This document shows positions 6,395 to 11,286 of a stretch of 11,286 bases of DNA, piece after piece. The stretch's first letter is position 1. Every line of letters begins with the position of its first letter. The stretch is from assembly GCA_045632625.1 (NCBI GenBank), contig JAZQWZ010000052.1, forward strand, positions 1 to 11,286. The letters run 5' to 3'. Under the pieces are notes generated by a model that made no database searches, had not been told where the DNA came from, and was given only the letters and a program-made list of their open reading frames with translations. This DNA comes from Scatosoma sp045632625 (GTDB lineage: Bacteria > Bacillota > Clostridia > Christensenellales > Borkfalkiaceae). Both the position numbers and the translations under genes were made by a program.

Positions 6395-7906
6395 GTGGAA
6401 AGAATAGGCATTATCGATTTAGGCTCTAACACTGCAAGACTAGTGATTGTGGATATGTTCGCGGAAGGGCATTACATGGTCGTAGACGAGCTCAAAGAAA
6501 GCGTTCGTTTGGGACAAGATATGGACCGCGACGGGTTCTTGAAACCGCAACGTATTGCAGAAACCATCAAGACGCTGAAAATGTTTAAACGTCTTTGCGA
6601 TGCGTCGAACGTAGAACGCATTATCGCGGTGGGTACGGCGGCGGTGCGCCGTGCGAAAAACCAACGCTCGTTTTTAGATGAAATTCAGGTGACTTGCAAC
6701 ATTACCATTCGCGTACTCTCTGAAGAAGAAGAAGCGATGCTCGTATACCGCGGTGTTATCAACTCTATGGACGTGCCGAAGGGTTTAATTTTGGAAATCG
6801 GCGGCGGCAGCACGAAGATTATTTATTATAACCGCCGTAATTTACTCGGTTATGCAAACCTGCCTTTTGGCGCGGTAACGCTTACCGATTTGTTTAAAAA
6901 CGACGCAACGCCCGAAGAGGCGGCCAAGCACGTGGAAGAATTCTTCACGGAACAATTAAAGAAATTGCCTTGGCTTAGCGAACTGGATCCCGAAGTGCAA
7001 ATGATCGGTGTGGGCGGTTCGTTTAGAAACTTGTTTAAAATCAATCGTTTGGTGCGTAAATATCCCTTGGATACGCCGCACAATTACCGTATTGCGGAAG
7101 AAGATTTGCTTGGCATCTACAACATGATTCGTTGTTTGGACGTGGACAAGCGTAAAAAAATCAAAGGGCTTTCCCCCAAGCGTGCGGACATTATGCCTGC
7201 GGCAACGGCGATCATTAAATCGTTTATGGAATACGTAGGTCAACACTCGTTCGTAATCGGTGCGTGCGGGCTTAGAGAAGGCTTAATGATTAACCAGGCG
7301 TTGCCTTTGACGCAGGAAAAACCCATTTCCGACGTACTTTCGTACAGCTTGGAACGCTTGGCGAGATACGCAGGCTGCGATATTAAGCACGTGGAACACG
7401 TTATGCAACTTTCCGTACAGCTCTTCAAGCAGCTGCGCGTGTTGCATAAATTCCCCCGTCAATACTTAAAAGTATTGAAAATTGCTGCGCTTATGCACGA
7501 CGTAGGCAAACGCGTTGGGTATTACCGCCATGCAAAGCACAGCTGTTACATGACGCTCAGCTCGCCCATCTACGGCGCAACACATCGTGAAATCGTGCTT
7601 GCGGCGTTCGTGGCAGGCTGTCATAACGGCGAAGATATTTCGCTTGTCGACTGGCAAAAGTATAAAGACGTTGTTTTGGAAGAAGATTTGGACGCAGTGA
7701 AAAAGCTGGGCGTATTACTTAGAATTGCGGAAAGCTTGGATAGATCGCATTGCGGTATGGTTACCGGGTTGAATTGCGACGTACTTGGCGATTCCGTTAT
7801 TATGAAAACGGAGCTTGCAGGCGACGCAGTTTTGGAACTTCGCGATGCGGAATCGGCAAACCCCGAATTCAAACGCGCGTTTAGAAAAAATCTCGAAATT
7901 TTATAA
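6395..7906 (+). CDS. ppx: Ppx/GppA-family exopolyphosphatase/pppGpp phosphatase with C-terminal HD domain
   Basis: The 503-residue cytoplasmic enzyme belongs to the actin-like ASKHA fold. It hydrolyses inorganic polyphosphate and/or pppGpp in characterised relatives. Phosphate-binding motif 1 is IDLGSNTARLV (7-17); phosphate motif 2 is LEIGGGSTKI (133-142), preceded by E111-E113 in a region that usually holds the catalytic Glu. VGTAAVRRA (79-87) and IGVGGSFRNL (204-213) are further family motifs. The C-terminal part (about 310-503) is helical with ALMHDVGKR (365-373), H368-D369 being the HD pair, as in long Ppx proteins. The start is GTG 6395, with SD AAAGGAAG just upstream; an in-frame TTG at 6371 has no SD. 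It leads an operon with maf and an mreB-like gene. Whether polyphosphate or pppGpp is the substrate cannot be told. Confidence 0.88.
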   Translation: MERIGIIDLGSNTARLVIVDMFAEGHYMVVDELKESVRLGQDMDRDGFLKPQRIAETIKTLKMFKRLCDASNVERIIAVGTAAVRRAKNQRSFLDEIQVTCNITIRVLSEEEEAMLVYRGVINSMDVPKGLILEIGGGSTKIIYYNRRNLLGYANLPFGAVTLTDLFKNDATPEEAAKHVEEFFTEQLKKLPWLSELDPEVQMIGVGGSFRNLFKINRLVRKYPLDTPHNYRIAEEDLLGIYNMIRCLDVDKRKKIKGLSPKRADIMPAATAIIKSFMEYVGQHSFVIGACGLREGLMINQALPLTQEKPISDVLSYSLERLARYAGCDIKHVEHVMQLSVQLFKQLRVLHKFPRQYLKVLKIAALMHDVGKRVGYYRHAKHSCYMTLSSPIYGATHREIVLAAFVAGCHNGEDISLVDWQKYKDVVLEEDLDAVKKLGVLLRIAESLDRSHCGMVTGLNCDVLGDSVIMKTELAGDAVLELRDAESANPEFKRAFRKNLEIL

Positions 7907-7920
7907 ATAAGGTAATTTAC

Positions 7921-7953
7921 AAGCCGCTCTTCCCTTTGCGGACAGGGCGGTTT
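7921..7953 (+). promoter_or_regulatory. Hairpin that sequesters the maf ribosome binding site
   Basis: AAGCCG (7921-7926) pairs with CGGTTT (7948-7953), and inside it CCCT (7932-7935) pairs with AGGG (7944-7947). The best SD candidate for maf, AGGGCGG (7944-7950), is thus held in the stem, eight bases before the start codon. The hairpin may also work as a weak terminator, though the T run is interrupted. Confidence 0.4.
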
Positions 7954-7958
7954 GCTTT

Positions 7959-8540
7959 ATGAAAAATATGCAATGGATTTTAGCAAGTCAATCGCCGCGC
8001 AGAAGAGAACTGTTTGGCGAAATTGTCGAAAAATTTGATATTATTCCTGCGGTGGGCGAAGAAGACTGCCACGGCGAAACTTCCCCCGAACGCATTGTTG
8101 TAACACTCGCGTCGCAAAAGGCGGCGGAAGTGGCGTCAAAAGCACAGGCGCAAGGCAAGGCAGTGCTGGGTTCGGATACGGTGGTTGCCTTTAACGGTGA
8201 AATTTTGGGTAAGCCCAAGGATAGACAAGATGCCGTGCGTATGCTAAAAATGCTTTCGGGCAACACGCACGAAGTATATACGGGCGTTTGTATTATCTAT
8301 CCAACGGTTAACGGGGTAACGACGCATTTGGCTGCGGATTGTACAAAGGTTACTTTTGAAAAGCTTGCCGACGAGCAAATACAAAAGTACGTGGATAGCG
8401 GCTCGCCGATGGATAAAGCGGGTGCGTACGGCATTCAGGACGGCGGTTTGGTGGCGTCTATCGAAGGTAGCTTTTCCAACGTAGTGGGCTTACCGCAAGA
8501 GCTTGTACGCGAAATGATAGCGGATATTGAAAAGCAATAA
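7959..8540 (+). CDS. maf: Maf-family nucleotide pyrophosphatase (dTTP/UTP type, YhdE-like)
   Basis: This 193-residue protein is a typical-length Maf. Family members cleave non-canonical or canonical nucleoside triphosphates to monophosphate and pyrophosphate, and overexpression affects septation in Bacillus. Motifs are LASQSPRRREL (8-18), with the SxRR phosphate-binding signature, GSDTVV (71-76), with the metal/catalytic Asp at 73, LGKPKD (83-88), and DKAGAYGIQDGG (152-163). The sequence fits the YhdE (dTTP/UTP) branch better than YceF, by inference. The first ATG of two in-frame options (7959, 7968) is used. It follows ppx by 52 bases and precedes an mreB-like gene; maf next to mreB is a classic arrangement in Firmicutes and supports a role in cell-envelope growth and division. 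Confidence 0.92.
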   Translation: MKNMQWILASQSPRRRELFGEIVEKFDIIPAVGEEDCHGETSPERIVVTLASQKAAEVASKAQAQGKAVLGSDTVVAFNGEILGKPKDRQDAVRMLKMLSGNTHEVYTGVCIIYPTVNGVTTHLAADCTKVTFEKLADEQIQKYVDSGSPMDKAGAYGIQDGGLVASIEGSFSNVVGLPQELVREMIADIEKQ

Positions 8541-8597
8541 AATTGACCTGTTTTTCTTAAACGAAGGGGGCAGGTATGCAATGAATAGGAGAATAGT

Positions 8598-9605
8598 ATG
8601 TGGAAACTTGCCATTGATTTGGGCTCGTCAACAACCAAAATATACCGCGCGGATACGAGCAGCGGCATTGTACTTGCCGAGCCGTCCTGCGTGGCGGTTT
8701 CTTCCGACGGAGAAGTGAAAGCCATCGGCAAGGAAGCAAAAAATTTGACGGGTAAAACGGGGGAATATACCAGCATCGTGTATCCTGTTTATGAAGGCGA
8801 AATTGTCGATTTGCGCTTGGCGGCGATGATGTTGAAAGCGTTTTTAAAGCGTGTGGGCGTAAAACCGTCTGCGCTTTCCCGTGCGCAAATTCTAATTTCT
8901 ATTCCTTGCGGTATCAGCGATAGAACGTTGGGCGATTACGTAGCGCTCACCGAAGAATGCGGTTTGAAAAAAGTATTTTTCGTGGAACAGCCGTACCTTG
9001 CGGCAATGGGCGCGGATTTGGTGCTCACGCATACCGATCCTGTATTTTGCATTGACGTGGGCGGTGGCGTAACCAACGTTGCGGTGGTGTCGGCAGACGG
9101 GATGATCGCAGGGCTTTCCATGAGTATCGGCGGCAACAATATGGACGCGAATATTTTAAGCCGTGTAGCCAAAACCAACGGCTTGCGTATCGGCGCATTG
9201 ACGGCGGAGCGCATCAAAAACGAAGTAGGCTCTTTGGCGGTTAGCGCGCGCGGTACGATTATTGCGGAAGGCAGTTCGGTGGAAACCTACCGTCCTGCGG
9301 CAGCATCCGTGCAGGCGTCGGATATTACCGATTGTATCAAGCTTTACGTGGATAAAATTTTGGAATATGCAGGCGCGGTGCTTAGAAAATTACCCGCGGA
9401 AGTGGCGGCAACCGTCAATAGAAACGGTGTATTTTTATCGGGCGGCGTTATGAATATTCCGCACTTGCCGCAATATATCGGGCGCTCTTTGGATATGCGC
9501 TATCACGTGTGCGAAGAACCGCAGTACGCAACCGTGCTTGGCGGCGGCGATATGCTCAGGGATAAACAGCTTTTGCGAGCGCTTGCAAAAAAGCTGGACG
9601 AGTAA
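8598..9605 (+). CDS. mreB: MreB/Mbl-like bacterial actin, divergent
   Basis: The 335-residue protein matches MreB (about 335-345 residues), the actin homologue that guides peptidoglycan synthesis along the side wall. Visible motifs are phosphate 1 IDLGSSTTKI (6-15), IVLAEPSCVAV (24-34), the VYPVYEGEIVD stretch (61-71), phosphate 2 CIDVGGGVTNVAVV (151-164), SIGGNNMD (176-183) and the adenosine motif FLSGGVMNIPHL (279-290). It is clearly divergent: the loop usually read as EEPMAAAIG is VEQPYLAAMG (129-138), with Gln in place of the second Glu. It could be a paralogue, with the main mreBCD cluster elsewhere; no mreC or mreD follows. The start has SD AGGAGA five bases upstream. It is the last gene of the ppx-maf operon and ends before a strong terminator. 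Confidence 0.85.
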   Translation: MWKLAIDLGSSTTKIYRADTSSGIVLAEPSCVAVSSDGEVKAIGKEAKNLTGKTGEYTSIVYPVYEGEIVDLRLAAMMLKAFLKRVGVKPSALSRAQILISIPCGISDRTLGDYVALTEECGLKKVFFVEQPYLAAMGADLVLTHTDPVFCIDVGGGVTNVAVVSADGMIAGLSMSIGGNNMDANILSRVAKTNGLRIGALTAERIKNEVGSLAVSARGTIIAEGSSVETYRPAAASVQASDITDCIKLYVDKILEYAGAVLRKLPAEVAATVNRNGVFLSGGVMNIPHLPQYIGRSLDMRYHVCEEPQYATVLGGGDMLRDKQLLRALAKKLDE

Positions 9606-9650
9606 TCGGCGAGCCTTGTTTCTCGTTTACAATATATTATATAGATACGA

Positions 9651-9685
9651 TACGGCGCGAAAAAACAAAGCGCCGTAAATTTTTT
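9651..9685 (+). terminator. Intrinsic terminator of the ppx-maf-mreB operon
   Basis: TACGGCGC (9651-9658) and GCGCCGTA (9670-9677) form a perfect 8-bp stem with an 11-nt A-rich loop, followed by AATTTTTTC. It isolates the operon from the next transcript. Confidence 0.85.
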
Positions 9686-9717
9686 CAAAAAAATCAAAAA
9701 AATTTTTCCAAAACCTA

Positions 9718-9745
9718 TTGACAAATGAAAAATTTGTGCTATAAT
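9718..9745 (+). promoter_or_regulatory. Consensus extended -10 promoter of the ncRNA
   Basis: TTGACA (9718-9723) and TATAAT (9740-9745) are both perfect, with a 16-bp spacer and a TGC extended -10. An A/T-rich block (AAAAATTTTTCCAAAA) precedes it as a likely UP element. Transcription would start near 9752. A full consensus promoter with no ORF behind it points to an abundant RNA. Confidence 0.85.
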
Positions 9746-9946
9746 AAAGATACAAAAGAGAAAGAAACAAACAAAAAATGTTTCAATCCAACAAAAAAGG
9801 GAGTAATTTAGCCAATGCACAAATAAAACAGCCAAAAGGGAGTTTGGCAGAAAGGGTTGCAGGGATGCAACGAAAAATCTCTTAAAAGGAGGGTACGAAA
9901 AGCGATGATTCCTTACGAGATGGGGGCTTGTGCCTGACCCAAAGAC

Positions 9947-9963
9947 AAAACCGATAAGGCGCG
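9947..9963 (+). repeat. 17-nt module, copy 1, inside the ncRNA
   Basis: AAAACCGATAAGGCGCG differs by one base (T for C) from the copy at 10071-10087, 124 bases downstream. In copy 2 the CCGAC forms a hairpin with GTCGG. In copy 1 ACCGA (9950-9954) can pair with TCGGT (9998-10002). Confidence 0.6.
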
Positions 9964-10070
9964 TGAAGAACGGGGCAAATGGAAATTTGACGAAGTTTCG
10001 GTAGGTGCTCGGCGCGAAAGCTAACGCAAGAAATCGGGTTCCGAAAGGGGAAGTTATTCGACGGAATAAG

Positions 10071-10087
10071 AAAACCGACAAGGCGCG
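10071..10087 (+). repeat. 17-nt module, copy 2, inside the ncRNA
   Basis: AAAACCGACAAGGCGCG repeats the module at 9947-9963 with one change. Both copies sit at the 5' side of a short helix, suggesting two related structural subdomains. Confidence 0.6.
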
Positions 10088-10423
10088 ATCGTCGGCGACA
10101 AGACGAAATAAAAAAGGACAGGGGGTATAATTTATGACGATTTATACCTTAGAAAGCGACACTCCAACGATTTAAGAGTAGGCGGTAACAACCGCAAAGA
10201 AAACGTTAAAGGAGGTACACGGAGATGGTAAAATTTCCTAATGGACGGCACTTTAACAAAGAAACGGTAAAAGGAGAATAATCCAATGAACCATTGTAAA
10301 GAGGAGCAAAAAAGATAAAGTATCCGCAACGTAGTGCGTGGCAAGCAGCCACAAAGAAATTGAGTTCAAAAAAACGCGGAGAAGAAAAAAGCGATTGCTC
10401 TTTTACAACTGAATACGAAAACA

Positions 10424-10453
10424 ATACCCCACCTGAAAAGGGTGGGGTTTATT
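10424..10453 (+). terminator. Intrinsic terminator of the ncRNA
   Basis: CCCCACC (10427-10433) and GGTGGGG (10441-10447) form a perfect GC-rich 7-bp stem with loop TGAAAAG, followed by TTTATT. The T run is short, so some read-through toward the next gene is possible. Confidence 0.75.
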
Positions 10454-10454
10454 C

Positions 10455-10484
10455 GTGCTTAAAAATTGTTAAGTGCTTAAAAAT
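10455..10484 (+). repeat. Short tandem direct repeat between ncRNA and lipoprotein gene
   Basis: GTGCTTAAAAAT occurs at 10455-10466 and 10473-10484, separated by TGTTAA (18-bp period). It lies between the terminator and the next promoter and could be a binding site or a chance A/T-rich duplication. Confidence 0.4.
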
Positions 10485-10541
10485 AAAGGGATTGCGCAAA
10501 AAAAAGTTTTAAAAATTTAACAAAAATTTTTCAAAAAGGTA

Positions 10542-10570
10542 TTGACAAAATGTGTAGTTTAAGCTATAAT
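10542..10570 (+). promoter_or_regulatory. Consensus promoter of the small lipoprotein gene
   Basis: TTGACA (10542-10547) and TATAAT (10565-10570) are perfect with a 17-bp spacer. The upstream A/T block (AAAAATTTTTCAAAAAGG) matches those before the ncRNA and ppx promoters. The start near 10577 gives a leader of about 25 nt. Confidence 0.85.
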
Positions 10571-10601
10571 GAAGCTACAAAAAATTTGGAGGTTATCCTT
10601 T

Positions 10602-10970
10602 ATGAAAAAATTTAGAACGATGCTTGTTGTGGCTTTCGCAACGATAATGATGTTGGTAGCTTTCGCATCCTGCGCTCTTTTGCAAGCAGGTAAATATGAA
10701 GCTACTTCCTATAAGTTTGGTCCTATTAGCGTAGACTTGAAAGATGAAGAATCCCCCTCGTTTGTGGAACTGAAAATGGGCGGTGACGCAGAAGTATCCA
10801 TCAGCGTAGCTGGCTTTACGTGGGAAGGCACCGGCACGTGGGCGAAAGACGACGAAGGCAAGGACAAAACGGTTGACGTTACGGTAGAAGGCGTTACCTG
10901 GGAAGCAACCATCGATGGAAGCACCATGACGTTGAACGTTGGGCTTGGCTCGATTGTTTTGCAAAAATAA
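10602..10970 (+). CDS. Small secreted lipoprotein of unknown function
   Basis: The 122-residue protein begins MKKFRT, followed by a hydrophobic signal core (7-22) and the lipobox-like VAFASC with Cys at 24; Phe at -3 is less usual, so lipidation is likely but not certain. The mature part (about 98 residues) alternates polar and hydrophobic residues and has strand-like units such as GKYEATSYKFG (32-42), SFVELKMGG, GTGTWAKDD, VTVEGVTWEATIDG and TMTLNVG. I infer a small beta-sheet domain, possibly a lipocalin-like half barrel, seen often in short Firmicute lipoproteins. No function is recognised. ATG 10602 is chosen because GGAGG (10588-10592) lies nine bases upstream; an upstream in-frame start (10569) would be inside the -10 box. 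It is monocistronic, with a consensus promoter and a very strong terminator, so expression is probably high. Confidence 0.85.
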   Translation: MKKFRTMLVVAFATIMMLVAFASCALLQAGKYEATSYKFGPISVDLKDEESPSFVELKMGGDAEVSISVAGFTWEGTGTWAKDDEGKDKTVDVTVEGVTWEATIDGSTMTLNVGLGSIVLQK

Positions 10971-10989
10971 TAGTAATTGAGCAATTATA

Positions 10990-11029
10990 AATAAAACACG
11001 GGGCTGGTTTTACTGCCCCGTGTTTTATT
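10990..11029 (+). terminator. Strong intrinsic terminator after the small lipoprotein
   Basis: AATAAAACACGGGGC (10990-11004) pairs perfectly over 15 bp with GCCCCGTGTTTTATT (11015-11029), with a 10-nt loop. The A and T flanks make it work on either strand. Confidence 0.9.
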
Positions 11030-11096
11030 CACGGTAGACAAATTAAGACAAAATTAGTCGATTTATTTTTTAACAATTTTTAAGCCAAACGTTTGA

Positions 11097-11286
11097 CAAA
11101 AGAAAAGCAAAGTAGCGCAAGACGTTAAATTTGAGCTGTTTGAATACGGCAACGGCGGCGAAAGAAGCGGTCTTATCACGTTGGATATGGACAGCTTGGA
11201 AACGGCGATTAAAAATCAATTTGGCGAAGACAAAGAAGGCTTTGAACACGTTAGCATCGTATTCCAAGTATTTGACAAATACGATC
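11097..11286 (+). pseudogene. Coding-like fragment lacking a start codon, running off the window end
   Basis: From 11097 to the window end one plus-strand frame stays open and has protein-like composition and codon use similar to its neighbours, for example VKFELFEYGNGGERSGLITL and NQFGEDKEGFEHVSIVFQVF. The frame is preceded by TGA at 11094-11096, and there is no ATG, GTG or TTG until the TTG and ATG well inside the conserved-looking part (about 11181-11189). No SD or promoter is seen close by, and the other two frames are blocked by stops. The simplest reading is a gene whose 5' end has been deleted or a frameshift; a sequencing or assembly error is possible. The product is not recognised. 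Confidence 0.5.

Larger units (their letters stand above)
9752..10453 (+). ncRNA. Candidate large structured non-coding RNA (about 700 nt), family not identified
   Basis: The transcript is bounded by a consensus promoter and an intrinsic terminator and has no sense ORF above 35 codons. Perfect helices seen are GCCAAA/TTTGGC (9831-9848), GTTGCA/TGCAAC with a GGGA loop (9856-9871), CAAAT/ATTTG with a GGAA loop (9976-9989), TTATTC/GAATAA (10054-10069), CCGAC/GTCGG (10075-10095), GGTATAA/TTATACC (10124-10148), GCGGT/ACCGC (10182-10195), GTTAAAG/CTTTAAC (10205-10257), CAATG/CATTG (10284-10296) and TCCGC/GCGGA (10323-10380) enclosing GTGGC/GCCAC (10338-10352). AAAAGAG (9754-9760) can pair with CTCTTTT (10398-10404) to join the two ends. 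The sense strand is strongly purine-rich. Size and layout recall OLE, ROOL or GOLLD RNAs, but I cannot match a known consensus. It is not recognisable as RNase P RNA, tmRNA or SRP RNA. The alternative is a leader carrying several tiny ORFs (9778-9885, 9905-9937, 10134-10175, 10225-10281, 10286-10318). Confidence 0.72.

Noticed and set aside
8581..8718. ORF starting at ATG 8581 overlapping the mreB-like gene
   Set aside because: It is an out-of-frame shadow with no homologous-looking motif; the ATG at 8598 has the correctly spaced SD and the actin motif follows at once.
9778..9885. 35-codon ORF at the 5' end of the ncRNA
   Set aside because: There is no SD before its ATG, and it spans two perfect hairpins. 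It is kept only as an alternative within the ncRNA entry.
9503..10081. Minus-strand ORF of 192 codons opposite the ncRNA
   Set aside because: It is Phe/Ser-rich in the way expected from the complement of a purine-rich RNA. It also overlaps the end of the mreB-like gene and its terminator and shows no domain.
10225..10318. Two consecutive microORFs (18 and 10 codons) each with a good SD
   Set aside because: Their SDs are attractive, but the frames are very short, unrecognised, and cross the helices GTTAAAG/CTTTAAC and CAATG/CATTG. Not annotated as genes without conservation or ribosome data.
9752..10453. RNase P RNA, tmRNA or SRP RNA identity
   Set aside because: I could not find the conserved RNase P core blocks, a tRNA-like acceptor with an Ala-rich tag frame ending the peptide, or the SRP domain IV loop.
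10321..10512. Open plus-strand frame running through the ncRNA 3' end and terminator
   Set aside because: It is Lys-rich, lacks an ATG with SD, and reads through the terminator hairpin.

Overview
The window looks like a piece of chromosome from a Gram-positive, Clostridia-like bacterium, probably an uncultured gut Firmicute. This is inference from consensus sigma-A type promoters (TTGACA/TATAAT), strong AGGAGG-type ribosome binding sites, U-tract intrinsic terminators, lipobox lipoproteins with a poly-Ser spacer, and A/T-rich gaps between moderately GC-rich genes. I see no phage, transposase, CRISPR, tRNA or rRNA genes.

Layout. Positions 1-113 are the tail of a probable RsmF/NSUN-type rRNA methyltransferase, followed by a MntP-type manganese exporter (155-739) and its terminator. 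A REP-like imperfect inverted repeat (821-916) and a bidirectional terminator separate these from a 1140-residue minus-strand surface lipoprotein (979-4401). That protein has three beta-sandwich-like segments and a second, C-terminal membrane anchor. Divergent to it are two half-length TauE/SafE permease genes (4698-5066 and 5082-5450) that probably form one transporter. Next comes a HAD phosphatase (5491-6141) whose promoter predicts a leaderless mRNA. A three-gene operon follows: Ppx/GppA phosphatase with an HD domain (6395-7906), the nucleotide pyrophosphatase Maf (7959-8540) and an MreB-like actin (8598-9605), ending at a terminator at 9651-9685.

The most interesting part is 9752-10453. 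A consensus extended -10 promoter drives about 700 nt that hold no credible protein gene and end in an intrinsic terminator. The sense strand is very purine-rich. It contains more than ten short perfect hairpins, some with GNRA loops, a possible 5'/3' closing helix (9754-9760 with 10398-10404), a repeated 17-nt module, and seven Shine-Dalgarno-like motifs. I read it as a large structured non-coding RNA of the OLE/ROOL/GOLLD kind, but cannot assign it to a known family by eye.

The window closes with a small secreted lipoprotein (10602-10970) under a consensus promoter, a 15-bp terminator, and the start of a coding-like frame (from 11097) that has no start codon and may be a truncated gene.
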